In this document: in pieces, positions 24,894 through 34,033 of the stretch
Numbering within the stretch: position 1 is the stretch's first letter
How the letters are laid out: every line of letters starts with the position of its first letter
Assembly: GCA_947489315.1 (NCBI GenBank)
Contig: CANLCX010000002.1
Location: 868,001-932,000, forward strand
Source of the DNA: an uncultured Sphingomonadaceae bacterium
GTDB lineage: Bacteria > Pseudomonadota > Alphaproteobacteria > Sphingomonadales > Sphingomonadaceae
Length of the DNA: 64,000 bases
Direction of reading: 5' to 3'
Made by a program: the position numbers and the translations under genes
The notes under the pieces: generated by a model
Seen by the model: the letters and a program-made list of their open reading frames with translations, nothing else
Told to the model about the DNA's origin: nothing
The model's database searches: none

Positions 24894-27236
24894 ATGCGCC
24901 AGAAGGAACTCAGACTCGCTCTTATTTGCTATGGCGGCGTAAGTCTTGCCATCTATATGCATGGTATTACCAAGGAAATCTGGAAGCTCGCCAAGGCCAG
25001 CCGCGATTTTCATGATGGGCAAAAAGATGATAGCTGCAGCCGCGCGACCTATTACGACATATTGGCTTGGATAGAGTCAGAAACCGGCGTCAAATTGCGC
25101 GTCCTGCCGGATATTATCGCGGGAGCGAGCGCCGGTGGGATTAATGGCATATTCCTGTCGCAAGCGATTATATCGGGAGAATCACTTGAACCGCTGACGG
25201 AGATGTGGCTCGAAACAGCGGATGTTGATACGCTGCTTGATCCCGACGCCAGACCGCTCTCGCGCTTTTCCAAATTCTGGGCTGAGCCAATTGCCTGGAT
25301 GGCTCTCGGCCGCAAAGGCGGAGCGGTGGAGCAGACTGTTTCCAAGGAAGCGCGCGAAGAAGTAAAAATGAAACTCTCTCGCTTCGTTCGCGCCCGCTGG
25401 TTTGCACCGCCCTTTGGTGGCAAGGTATTTTCTGGCCTGATCTTGGACGCGCTCGCGACAATGAAAAAGACGGAACGTGGCCCCAAACTACTTCCGCCAG
25501 GCCAGCCCCTAGATTTGTTTGTGACGGTGACCGACTTTGTCGGCCATCCCGAAAAGCTGCAACTGCATAGCCCGCCAGAGGCTCTGGAGATGGAGCATCG
25601 AATCACCATCAGTTTTTCTACGCGCGGTACAAATGGTCGCGATATTGCTGATCCAGCCGAACTGGTTTTTGCTGGCCGCGCGACCGCTAGCTTTCCAGGG
25701 GCTTTTCCACCGTTCACTGTGACTGAACTGGACAGCGTTTTGTCTGACAGGGATTGCATCTGGTCCAATCGCTCGACCTTCCTGAAACGCATATTGCCCA
25801 ATCAAAGCCGCGCCGGAACCGCTGATGATACGGTGCTGATTGATGGTTCTGTTCTGGCCAACGCCCCATTTGCGCAAGCCATCGAAGCGCTTAAAAACCG
25901 TCCGGCCAAGCGGGAGGTTGATCGGCGGTTCGTCTATATTGATCCGCGACCGGATCTCGATGTCGCAAAAAGCGACCGTGCACTTCAGCGGCTACAGGCT
26001 GAAGACGAAAGTTTGCCGGGATTTTTCTCCACCATTTTTGGTGCGATTTCGAATATCCCGCGCGAACAGCCAATCCGTGACAACCTTGACGATATATCTC
26101 GGCGATCCAACCGGATCATCCAAATGCGGCAGATCACTGATAATCTGCGCGGAGAGGTTGAGCAGAATGTTGAGGCTATTTTCGGCAGGACCCTGTTTCT
26201 CGACAAGCCGACGGCTGCGCGGCTCGCCGCATGGCGGCGCAAGTCACGGGATAAGGCAAGCAAGCTGGCAGGCTTCTCCTATAGCGCTTATGGTCATCTT
26301 AAACTCGCAACCGTGCTTGAAGATATCGCTCAAACTGTGAGGCGCGCAAAGGGCGAGACCAATATCCACAATCATCAAGCCTTGCGGGAAGCATTATGGG
26401 CGGAGCTGCGGCAGCGTGGGTTTGAAAATATCGCCAAAAAGGGCGGAGCTGGTCCATCAAAACTGGCGGCAGATTTCTTCCGTCAGCATGATCTGGGCTA
26501 TCGTATCCGCCGGTTACGCTTTCTGGCGCGGCGGTTTGCCGAAGACCTCGATAGCGCGCATCCGGATGATTATGACGTGATTGAGCAAATGCATGATGTG
26601 ATTTACGATTGCCTCTCTCTCTACATCGAACGCGAAACGGTCGAATATCTCGGTGATGATTTTGCCGCTCTTGCTGAGCAAGCCGAGACCCATCCAGCGG
26701 CCATGCTGGAAAGCTTAGCCAAAGCCCAAGACCTGGCTTCTGCCGATGCCTTGGTGGACAGCAAGCTCGCCGAAGCCATGGCCGGTTTGCCGAAGGCGGA
26801 GAAGCGCTCGATGCTGCTCGCTTTTCTCGGCTTCCCGTTTTACGACATCGCCACCCTACCCCTTTTGCAAGGCGAAGGCCTTGACGAATTTGATCCGATC
26901 AAGGTCGACCGCATTTCGCCCGAAGACGCCAAGTCTATCCGTAAGGGCGGTGTAGCCGCGACATTAAAAGGCATTGAATTCAATAACTTTGGCGCCTTTT
27001 TTAGCAGAAGCTATCGTGAAAACGACTATCTCTGGGGCCGGCTTCACGGAGCGGAGCGGATGATCGATATTCTGCTCTCCACTCTCCCCGAAGCCAAACG
27101 CCCTGATCCGGTCAAGACACTGGACTTCAAAAAGACCCTCTTCCGCGCCATTATTGACGAAGAAGAAAAGCGGCTCACCAAAGTCGCGCCGCTCATCACC
27201 TCGTTGCGCAAAGAGGTTAACCGCGCGACCCCTTGA
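24894..27236 (+). CDS. Patatin-like phospholipase family protein with DUF3376 domain
   Basis: 780 residues. The patatin core has an oxyanion-type ALICYGGVSLAIYMHG at residues 9-24, the nucleophile elbow GASAG with Ser79, and the catalytic DGS in LIDGSVLANAPF near residue 315. The long C-terminal helical part corresponds to the DUF3376/TIGR03607 patatin-like group. It is probably a cytosolic or membrane-peripheral lipid acyl hydrolase; no signal peptide is seen. ATG at 24894 replaces a longer TTG-initiated frame. It is monocistronic and divergent from radA. Confidence 0.9.
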   Translation: MRQKELRLALICYGGVSLAIYMHGITKEIWKLAKASRDFHDGQKDDSCSRATYYDILAWIESETGVKLRVLPDIIAGASAGGINGIFLSQAIISGESLEPLTEMWLETADVDTLLDPDARPLSRFSKFWAEPIAWMALGRKGGAVEQTVSKEAREEVKMKLSRFVRARWFAPPFGGKVFSGLILDALATMKKTERGPKLLPPGQPLDLFVTVTDFVGHPEKLQLHSPPEALEMEHRITISFSTRGTNGRDIADPAELVFAGRATASFPGAFPPFTVTELDSVLSDRDCIWSNRSTFLKRILPNQSRAGTADDTVLIDGSVLANAPFAQAIEALKNRPAKREVDRRFVYIDPRPDLDVAKSDRALQRLQAEDESLPGFFSTIFGAISNIPREQPIRDNLDDISRRSNRIIQMRQITDNLRGEVEQNVEAIFGRTLFLDKPTAARLAAWRRKSRDKASKLAGFSYSAYGHLKLATVLEDIAQTVRRAKGETNIHNHQALREALWAELRQRGFENIAKKGGAGPSKLAADFFRQHDLGYRIRRLRFLARRFAEDLDSAHPDDYDVIEQMHDVIYDCLSLYIERETVEYLGDDFAALAEQAETHPAAMLESLAKAQDLASADALVDSKLAEAMAGLPKAEKRSMLLAFLGFPFYDIATLPLLQGEGLDEFDPIKVDRISPEDAKSIRKGGVAATLKGIEFNNFGAFFSRSYRENDYLWGRLHGAERMIDILLSTLPEAKRPDPVKTLDFKKTLFRAIIDEEEKRLTKVAPLITSLRKEVNRATP

Positions 27237-27244
27237 TCGAACCT

Positions 27245-28195
27245 TTAATGCTTGTGTTCACCCTCTTTGTGAGGCGGCGTTTCCAGACTTTTATAAACAG
27301 CCTCAACAAACGCATCACCCTTGATGAAAGCGTCCTTGTTCGTATCCCATTGCGCCGCTGGTTTCATCGCCTGAATCTGCTCTAACGTCTTCCCTTCACC
27401 CCGTGCTTTTTCCACCGCACCGATAACGCTTTTCAGCATATCGCGATAGTCCATCAGGTCCGCCTTGGTCGCCATCGGACCATGGCCGGGAATAATCTTG
27501 GTATTGTCGTCCACCATCGTCAGCGCCTTTTCGGCTGCCGCCAGAACGCCCCTGGCATTGCCGCCGCTGTTCAGATCGATGAACGGCAGGGTCACTTTGT
27601 TGAAGTAGAGATCGCCCATGTGCAGCACATTGGCTTTCTTCCAGAACACAATGCTGTCGCCATCGGTATGCGCATGTTTCATATGCTTCACATGCACCTC
27701 GTCGCCATTCAGGTGCAACTTCAAACCGTCATGATAGGTGACCACCGGCAGGGCCTCTTTCGGGGCAGCCGGATCATTGCCGCGCCCTTCCGTCTGCAGA
27801 CCCGCCATCCGTTCGCGAACATGGTCATGCGCCATGATCAGCGCGCCCGCCTTGCCGAAATTCTCGTTCCCGCCGGTATGATCATAATGCCAATGGGTAT
27901 TGATCAGATATTTGACCGGATCCGCTCCCAGCGCAGCCACAGCCGCCTGAATCTTTGGCGTCAGCGGCGCAAACTGATCATCGATCAGCACCGTACCGTC
28001 AGGACCATAAGACACACCGATATTGCCGCCCGCACCAAAAAGCACCGCAATCCCGTCGCCCAGTGTCTCGGTCTTTATCTCCACCTTCGCAAAGCGATCC
28101 GCTTCCTGCGCATTGCTCTCGGCACAAGCCGTCAACGCTAGCGGAGAAACGGCCAGAAGGGCGAGGGATAGTGTCTTGGTCAATAGGGTTTTCAT
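27245..28195 (-). CDS. MBL-fold metallo-hydrolase, predicted lipoprotein
   Basis: 316 residues. The lipoprotein signal ends ALTAC. The metallo-beta-lactamase signature is INTHWHYDHTGGNE, with later ligands in HTDGDS and IIPGHGP. It belongs to the periplasmic MBL-fold hydrolases often called SoxH-like or quinoprotein-relay proteins; whether it acts on beta-lactams is not evident. The His/Lys/Glu-rich end (PPHKEGEHKH) may bind metal. Its stop is 8 bases from that of the convergent patatin gene. Confidence 0.85.
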   Translation of the reverse strand: MKTLLTKTLSLALLAVSPLALTACAESNAQEADRFAKVEIKTETLGDGIAVLFGAGGNIGVSYGPDGTVLIDDQFAPLTPKIQAAVAALGADPVKYLINTHWHYDHTGGNENFGKAGALIMAHDHVRERMAGLQTEGRGNDPAAPKEALPVVTYHDGLKLHLNGDEVHVKHMKHAHTDGDSIVFWKKANVLHMGDLYFNKVTLPFIDLNSGGNARGVLAAAEKALTMVDDNTKIIPGHGPMATKADLMDYRDMLKSVIGAVEKARGEGKTLEQIQAMKPAAQWDTNKDAFIKGDAFVEAVYKSLETPPHKEGEHKH

Positions 28196-28228
28196 CGGGG
28201 TTTCTCCTAAAATTTACAGGCTTGTAGC

Positions 28229-28843
28229 CTATCTTTTTGCTTTGGCAAAGAACATCAGATGCACGAGCCGTCCATTCTCTGGCAAGGTCCCAAAGGCTGC
28301 ACCGCTATTGTGGAACAGCCAAGGGCTGAACAATATCAGCCGGTTGAACCGCATCGGGATCAACATGGTGCGTTCCCATTTGGCCTTATTCATTGTGTCC
28401 CGGTTGACGACATCTTCGATGAGCATATTAATGTCAGGATAGCCAGCCTTGGTCACTTCCACCGGGTCATTGGGCACGCGTTCGAGTCCGGTGCGTTTAT
28501 GCCGGAAGAATTCCGTGCCGCCTTTGCAATGCTCGGGCAGCGACAGATACAGGATGCCCGAATAGAAGGCCGGATCGATATGCACGCCGCTGCGGCCCTT
28601 ATCTCCTTTGAGGGTGATCCGGCAATGGTTATGGCTGGTTCCCGGCGCCGGTTCCACCGGTGCGCGAATGATGTCGGATATGCGGGCATCGAGGCCCTGA
28701 ATGGCGAGTGGTGTGGTGGAGATATGGCCGGGATAATTGCCGCGTTTGAAAGACGCGTCATAGTCGAGCGCAAGCGCGGCCCGGCGCGCCGCCAGTGGAT
28801 CGGACAGAAAGTCGTCGAGGATCAGGAGCGATGGCAGCATCAT
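28229..28843 (-). CDS. DUF6445-like 2-oxoglutarate/Fe(II) oxygenase-type protein
   Basis: 204 residues. A HxD iron motif lies in RSGVHIDPAFYSGILYLS, a distal His in FSPWLFHNSG, and an Arg in NGRLVHLMFF, which is the double-stranded beta-helix layout of 2OG-Fe(II) dioxygenases. The opening LLILDDFLSDP is typical of prolyl-hydroxylase-like relatives. Substrate unknown. A perfect 10-bp tandem repeat AGGGTCACAC (28867-28886) lies just upstream of its start and may be regulatory. Confidence 0.72.
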   Translation of the reverse strand: MMLPSLLILDDFLSDPLAARRAALALDYDASFKRGNYPGHISTTPLAIQGLDARISDIIRAPVEPAPGTSHNHCRITLKGDKGRSGVHIDPAFYSGILYLSLPEHCKGGTEFFRHKRTGLERVPNDPVEVTKAGYPDINMLIEDVVNRDTMNKAKWERTMLIPMRFNRLILFSPWLFHNSGAAFGTLPENGRLVHLMFFAKAKR

Positions 28844-28866
28844 CGAATCAGTGCCTTCTTGTCTTG

Positions 28867-28886
28867 AGGGTCACACAGGGTCACAC
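28867..28886. repeat. Tandem 10-bp direct repeat upstream of the DUF6445-like gene
   Basis: AGGGTCACAC occurs twice without spacer, 24-43 bases upstream of the minus-strand start at 28843. The one-turn period would place two protein half-sites on the same DNA face. The rest of the 183-base gap to 29026 shows no gene. Confidence 0.4.
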
Positions 28887-29026
28887 CCCCCAAAGGCAAA
28901 TTTTCTTTTCCGGTTTTTGACCCGAAATTCCTCACAAGTGTTTGAAATAATTACCTTCTGAATCATGCCGCTGAAAATCTCCTATGATCAGACCATATCA
29001 CAGATGCCGTTCTGTAGGACAGCTTT

Positions 29027-29668
29027 TCATTGCTGATTTTCCCTGTCCCACCGCGTTGCCATCAGACTCGGTCGCTTGCCGATTTTGTTCAGCCAATGGC
29101 GCAGCGGCAGAAGCTTACCGATCAGATGATCGCCCTCGGACGTCATCTGGACCGGCCGTAAAATACAATAGACAAAAATATCCGCCAGCGTGAATTGCCC
29201 ACCGGCAAAAAAGGGGGCTTCCTCAACCCGCTGACACACAATCCCGAGATGCTCGGCTATTTCCGGCAAAGCGGCTTCGATAATATCCGAGCGCAAGGGG
29301 GTTTTCAAAAACCGGTGCGCCAGCCGCGGCATCAGCAGCCCATGCTCCGCCACCGGAAACAGATAAGCATTCGCGACCGAAATCCAGCGGTCCATCTCGG
29401 CGCGCGTGGCAGGATCATCGGGTTGCAGCGCGCCGCCATTATGCGCATTGTCGATATATTGGCAGATTGCGACGCTTTCATACAGGTTCAGGCCGTCAAT
29501 TTCGACGGTTGGCACTTTGCGAAACGGATGCCGGCGCCGGTTCTCTTCACTGCCCGCTGGCGTCGCCGTAATTGTCCAGCTGATCCCCGCCTCTTCCGCC
29601 ACCGTCTGAACAATACGGCTGTAGGTCGATATGATCGTGCCATGCATATGAAGGGTCGGTTGGGTCAT
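29027..29668 (-). CDS. Glutathione S-transferase family protein
   Basis: 213 residues with a thioredoxin-like N-terminal half (HGTIISTYSRIVQTVAEEAG, KVPTVEIDGLNLYESVAICQYID) and a helical C-terminal half. KVPTVEIDG and the ESVAI turn are the glutathione-binding GST hallmarks. Substrate unknown. It starts 12 bases after the stop of the acyl-CoA dehydrogenase-like gene and is probably co-transcribed, so it may act on products of that flavoprotein. Confidence 0.88.
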   Translation of the reverse strand: MTQPTLHMHGTIISTYSRIVQTVAEEAGISWTITATPAGSEENRRRHPFRKVPTVEIDGLNLYESVAICQYIDNAHNGGALQPDDPATRAEMDRWISVANAYLFPVAEHGLLMPRLAHRFLKTPLRSDIIEAALPEIAEHLGIVCQRVEEAPFFAGGQFTLADIFVYCILRPVQMTSEGDHLIGKLLPLRHWLNKIGKRPSLMATRWDRENQQ

Positions 29669-29680
29669 CCGCTTGCTAGC

Positions 29681-30865
29681 CTAGAGCATCGCCATATCAA
29701 CCGGCTGTTCCAGCAACACGCGTCCAGCCAGTTCGAATACCGCCGGAGCGGTCGCGATATGCTGGGTCGCGACATGGGCATCGCGAAACCGCCGCTGCAG
29801 ACTGCTGCTGGAATAGACCGCGCTGCCGCCGCCCAATGTATAGGCTGTCTTGCAGACATCTGCCGAAACTTCAGTGGCATGCGCGCAGGCCAGCCGCAAT
29901 TGCGCGCGGGATTCGGGGGAAATATCGCCCTCGCCTTGCGCTTCCTGCCAGGCCTTGGCGACAGCGCTCTCAAGGAAAGCAAATGCGCCGCCAAGCTGGG
30001 CCTCGACACGGGCAATTTCGACCTGCACCGTCGCGCGCTGGGCCATGCTGCGACCGCCGCCGGGGGTCTTTTTCGTAATCGCAATCTGCTTGATTTCTTC
30101 CAACGCCGCCCGCGCATTGCCAAGCGCAACAGAAGATACTCCAAGAGCCAATAAGCCGAATAGCGGAAATTTATAGAGCGCCCCGCTATCGCGTGGGCGG
30201 TCAGCCACAAAAGATACGCTGCGGTCTTTGGGTATTTTGATATCTTTGACACTGAAATCACCCGAGCCGGTTCCTTTCATGCCCGCGACATGCCAGCTAT
30301 CGATAAACTCGGCATCATTGGCTGGGAAGAACAGCATCCGGTGATAGGGCGCGCCATTGTCAAACTTCTGCAGCTCGCCATCTTTGAAGATCATCGCGCC
30401 ACCACCCAGCCAGCTGCAATTGGCTGACCCGGACCCCCATTGCCACTGCCCGGACAACAGATAATGGTCGCCCTTGTCTTCGGCCTTACCCATTGGCGCG
30501 AACACGCCGCCAGTAATCACATCATCCGGCCCAAAAATCTCAGCCGCCGGACTTTCATCCATATAGGCGGCTCCTAAGGAAGACGTGACAGCAATCATCG
30601 CGCACCACCCAGCGCTGGCATCGGCCTCTGCTATGGTCTCAATAATTTGCATGAAATCCAGCGGGGGCAGTTCCAAGCCGCCGATAGAGCCTGGCTTGGA
30701 TAAATTAAACGCTCCAGCATCAGCCATTTTCGCTGCAAGGTCCGAAGGTAGGCGACGCGCCTGTTCGGTCTCAACCGCGCGATCTGCTATTTCCGGAAGC
30801 AGCTTCAATATGGCTGCGCCGGTATCCCCACCAATCCCGCTAATATCATATTGCAAACCGGCCAT
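29681..30865 (-). CDS. Acyl-CoA dehydrogenase-fold flavoprotein (DszC/HsaA-like hydroxylase group)
   Basis: 394 residues with the acyl-CoA dehydrogenase fold and a C-terminal domain resembling Acyl-CoA_dh_2. The helix LLPEIADRAVETEQARRLPS, WHVAGMKGTGSGDFSVKDI and LGGGSAVYSSSSLQRRFRDA are typical of FMNH2-dependent monooxygenases such as HsaA, DszC and HpaH rather than of true beta-oxidation enzymes. No flavin reductase is adjacent. I choose the ATG at 30865, preceded by GGAG, and reject a much longer frame that runs into the divergent gene. Confidence 0.83.
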   Translation of the reverse strand: MAGLQYDISGIGGDTGAAILKLLPEIADRAVETEQARRLPSDLAAKMADAGAFNLSKPGSIGGLELPPLDFMQIIETIAEADASAGWCAMIAVTSSLGAAYMDESPAAEIFGPDDVITGGVFAPMGKAEDKGDHYLLSGQWQWGSGSANCSWLGGGAMIFKDGELQKFDNGAPYHRMLFFPANDAEFIDSWHVAGMKGTGSGDFSVKDIKIPKDRSVSFVADRPRDSGALYKFPLFGLLALGVSSVALGNARAALEEIKQIAITKKTPGGGRSMAQRATVQVEIARVEAQLGGAFAFLESAVAKAWQEAQGEGDISPESRAQLRLACAHATEVSADVCKTAYTLGGGSAVYSSSSLQRRFRDAHVATQHIATAPAVFELAGRVLLEQPVDMAML

Positions 30866-30942
30866 CCAAGAATCTCCATTTATAGCTGCCAGCATAGGAG
30901 TTACTATTTGTCGATCCAGCAAAAACATATACTGAAGATAAT

Positions 30943-32487
30943 ATGCGTATCTTGGCACTTTTTGGTTTTGTCCTTTTATTAGCGGGCTGTAGCGGGCGCG
31001 CAGACACGGACAGCATGCCCGGCCCCGACCAAATCGTGCGATTGTCGGATTCAGAGATAAAGGGTCTCGATCCGCAGAAAATTTCCGATCTGTCCTCGCT
31101 ACGCATTGCCGCCGACCAGTTTGAAGGGCTGACCCGGCTCGATGCCACCGGAAATGCAGAGCCGGGACTAGCGCAAGATTGGAGCATGTCGGACGATGGC
31201 TTGCGATGGACCTTTCGGTTGCGGGAGGGACTGCAGTTTTCTGACGGAACAGCCTTTGATGCGCGGCTGTTTTCGAAAATATGGGATCGCTTGCATGCGC
31301 CAGAAACAGCATCCCCGACAAAAGCGCTGTTTGAGAATATTACGTCGGTGACGGCTGAAGACGGCACCTCCGTTGTGGTGACATTGAAAGCGCCAGCGCC
31401 ATCACTGACGATATTGCTGGCCCATCCAGCTATGGCGGCTTTACCCCTGCATCGCATCGATCAGGCGGGGGACAAATGGACCAGCGAGCGACCGATGGTG
31501 GTCAGTGGTCCCTATCAATTGAGCACATGGCAGCTCAACGATCACGCCCGGATGACACGCAACCCGCAATGGCATGATGAGCCAGCTCCAACAGCAACCA
31601 TCATCTGGAAACCGATGGACGATAGTCTTTCCGGGATGCGGCTGTTTCTATCAGGCGGTGCCGATATCGCGGCTGATTACCCTGATAGCCGACACAAATG
31701 GCTGATGGATAACCACCCTGATCTTGCGCACAGCGTTCCCTATCTCGGCAGCTATTATTTCGCGTTTAACACCCGCAAGGCGCCTTTTGACGACGTTCGT
31801 GTGCGCACCGCGCTGTCGATGGCGATCGAGCGCAAGTGGATTGCGGAAAAGGTCATCGGCATTGGTAATAGTCCAGCATGGAACCTTTTGCCGCCAGAGC
31901 TGACCGGCGGCATTAGCGCCAAGCCCATTTGGGCCGATTGGGATCGCGAACGGCGCCTGACCACCGCGCAGCAATTGCTTGATGAGGCCGGATATGGCCC
32001 GGGCAATCCTTTAAGCTTTGAAATTCGCTTTAACAGTTCCGCCGAGCATCGCCGCGTTTCTGTTGCTCTGGCCGCGATGTGGAAAGATTTAAATGTTGAG
32101 GCAAACCTGTTCAATAGCGAAGCTGCCTTGCATTTTGCCGCGCTTCGGCAGCATGATTTTGCTCTTGCAAGGTCCGGTTGGATTGCCGATTTGCCTATAG
32201 CCGAAAATTTTCTGACCGTTCACCAGCCGGCTAACGGCGCCGGAAACTATTCCGGATATGATAATCCTGTTTATGACACTCTGGTAGCACAGGCCATGAC
32301 GACAGCAGATCCGGACAAGAGAAACAGCATCATGCGTCAGGCCGACGAAACGCTCATTGCGGACATGCCGATATTGCCACTCTATTTCTATGTCACACGG
32401 TCTCTCGTCAGCAAACGCATCGAGGGATGGCAGGATAATATTTCCAATGTGCATCCCAGCCGTACTCTGCGTATAAGCGTGCAATGA
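30943..32487 (+). CDS. Family 5 peptide-type ABC substrate-binding lipoprotein (first of a pair)
   Basis: 514 residues. The lipoprotein signal ends LLLAGCSG. The rest matches SBP_bac_5 (OppA/DppA type): FEGLTRLDATGNAEPGLAQD, DGLRWTFRLREGLQFSDGTA and the C-terminal NSIMRQADETLIADMPILPL are family landmarks. It binds peptides or related ligands in the periplasm. No permease or ATPase genes are near. It overlaps a second binding protein by four bases. Confidence 0.9.
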   Translation: MRILALFGFVLLLAGCSGRADTDSMPGPDQIVRLSDSEIKGLDPQKISDLSSLRIAADQFEGLTRLDATGNAEPGLAQDWSMSDDGLRWTFRLREGLQFSDGTAFDARLFSKIWDRLHAPETASPTKALFENITSVTAEDGTSVVVTLKAPAPSLTILLAHPAMAALPLHRIDQAGDKWTSERPMVVSGPYQLSTWQLNDHARMTRNPQWHDEPAPTATIIWKPMDDSLSGMRLFLSGGADIAADYPDSRHKWLMDNHPDLAHSVPYLGSYYFAFNTRKAPFDDVRVRTALSMAIERKWIAEKVIGIGNSPAWNLLPPELTGGISAKPIWADWDRERRLTTAQQLLDEAGYGPGNPLSFEIRFNSSAEHRRVSVALAAMWKDLNVEANLFNSEAALHFAALRQHDFALARSGWIADLPIAENFLTVHQPANGAGNYSGYDNPVYDTLVAQAMTTADPDKRNSIMRQADETLIADMPILPLYFYVTRSLVSKRIEGWQDNISNVHPSRTLRISVQ

Positions 32488-34001
32488 CAATGACCAGCCG
32501 CGCCAATATCTTCACCATGCTTACCGTTGTCACGGCATCATTCAGCTTGGCCGCCTGCGGCATGGCTGGCGATGAAGACCGAGCCAGAGTGGCCATTATC
32601 GAAGATAAGGACCCGGCGATAAAACCGATTGGCATAGAGCTAAACTATGCTTCGGCAATCGCGCGATCTGCGATAGCCAAAGGACTGGTCGGATTTGATG
32701 AACAGGGGCGTGTAGTTCCATCGCTTGCCGCCCGTTGGATCGTCACTGATGATGGCATGAGCTATATTTTTCGCCTCAATGACGCGCAATGGAGTGATGG
32801 TCGTCCCGTTACAGCCGAACGGATTGCGGCATTGCTACAAGAGCGAATCACAGAGTTAAGCAAAAGCCGGTTGGGCCCGGATTTGCTGAGCATTGATGAA
32901 ATTGTCCCAATGACTGGCCGGGTTATCGAAATCCGCCTGACATCCGCCAATCCCAATTTTCTGCAGCTCATGGCCCAACCCGAACTAGGTCTGTTTAGAT
33001 CCGGCCAAGGCGCAGGCCCAATGAGCAAATTGGATAATGGCAAGGCCTATGTACTGGCCGTGATGCCCCAGCAGCAATCAGATGAAGATGAAGCTCAAGA
33101 GGAAGAACCCTCGATTGAGGAAGCCGCCCCAGATGACCCACGCCGCGTCACCCTGCGCAGCGAAGGCGCTGCCAAGGCGATAGCCCGCTATGCGGCCGGC
33201 TATACCGATGTGATATTGAACGGCAAATTCCATCATCTTCCCTTGCTGGAAGAAGCAGGCGTAAGCACCAATGATCTGAGGCTGGACCCTGTAGCGGGCC
33301 TGTTCGGTTTCAAATTTTTGCGGGCCGAGGGCTTCTGGGCTGTGCCAAAAAACCGCGAGATATTGTCGATGACAATTGACCGGCCAGCACTTTTGACCTC
33401 GTTTCCCAACGTGACCGCTTGGCGGAGCCGCCAGAAGATCATTCCCGAAGCACTTGACGTGGCTGGAATTGATGCTCGTCCATATTGGGCCAGCATGACC
33501 ATACAGGAACGTCAGGCGGTTGCTCGCGAACATGTTAGTCGCTGGGAATCATTGGAGGGACCGGTTCAGCCGCTGACCATTTCTTTGCCCGATGCAGCAG
33601 GAGCAGACATATTATTCCTGCGCGTGCAATCCGATTTGCGGCGCGTCGGCCTTAATGCGGTTCAGGCAGGGCCGGATCAGCAGGCGGATATCCGTTTGAT
33701 CGATGAGATAGCAGCTTATGACAGCGCCAAATGGTTCTTATATCGCCTGACCTGCACCGAAATGTCTGTTTGCCTAAACGACGCAGACACAAAAATTGCC
33801 GAAGCGGATGCTGCGGCCAACTTGCAGATTAAGGCAAGACTATATGCCGAAGCAGAGGTGATGTTGGTCGAGCATTATACTTTCATTCCCCTGGCGGTTC
33901 CGGTGCGTTGGTCGATCAGCAGGCCCGGCCAGCAAGGGCTTGCGGTCAATCCGCGCGGCTGGCATCCATTGAATTTGTTGGTCGGAATCCCTATATCCTA
34001 A
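32484..34001 (+). CDS. Family 5 ABC substrate-binding lipoprotein, divergent second copy
   Basis: 505 residues with lipoprotein signal SFSLAACG and an SBP_bac_5 fold (GLVGFDEQGRVVPSLAARW, YIFRLNDAQWSDGRPVTAER). It is much diverged from its neighbour and carries an acidic insertion around residues 193-215 (QQSDEDEAQEEEPSIEE). Start and stop overlaps (four bases with the preceding gene) imply translational coupling. The pair may act together, or this copy may have lost transport and gained another role. The following gene starts within a few bases. Confidence 0.82.
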   Translation: MTMTSRANIFTMLTVVTASFSLAACGMAGDEDRARVAIIEDKDPAIKPIGIELNYASAIARSAIAKGLVGFDEQGRVVPSLAARWIVTDDGMSYIFRLNDAQWSDGRPVTAERIAALLQERITELSKSRLGPDLLSIDEIVPMTGRVIEIRLTSANPNFLQLMAQPELGLFRSGQGAGPMSKLDNGKAYVLAVMPQQQSDEDEAQEEEPSIEEAAPDDPRRVTLRSEGAAKAIARYAAGYTDVILNGKFHHLPLLEEAGVSTNDLRLDPVAGLFGFKFLRAEGFWAVPKNREILSMTIDRPALLTSFPNVTAWRSRQKIIPEALDVAGIDARPYWASMTIQERQAVAREHVSRWESLEGPVQPLTISLPDAAGADILFLRVQSDLRRVGLNAVQAGPDQQADIRLIDEIAAYDSAKWFLYRLTCTEMSVCLNDADTKIAEADAAANLQIKARLYAEAEVMLVEHYTFIPLAVPVRWSISRPGQQGLAVNPRGWHPLNLLVGIPIS

Positions 34002-34033
34002 CGATGACAGTGAAGAATTTGGTTGGAGGGCGC

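Noticed and set aside
27245-28195. MBL-fold protein as a beta-lactamase linked to the BlaI/BlaR1 pair
   Set aside because: It is 14 kb away, carries no TACA-NN-TGTA operator that I can see, and its motif pattern does not identify a lactamase class.
29195-30154. 319-codon plus-strand open frame opposite the GST and flavoprotein genes
   Set aside because: It lies wholly antisense to two well-supported genes, has no family motif, and has the Arg/His/Gln-rich make-up typical of shadow frames.
30866-31321. N-terminal extension of the acyl-CoA dehydrogenase-like gene by about 150 codons
   Set aside because: It would overlap the divergent binding-protein gene and its promoter, lacks conserved sequence, and a good ribosome site precedes the ATG at 30865.
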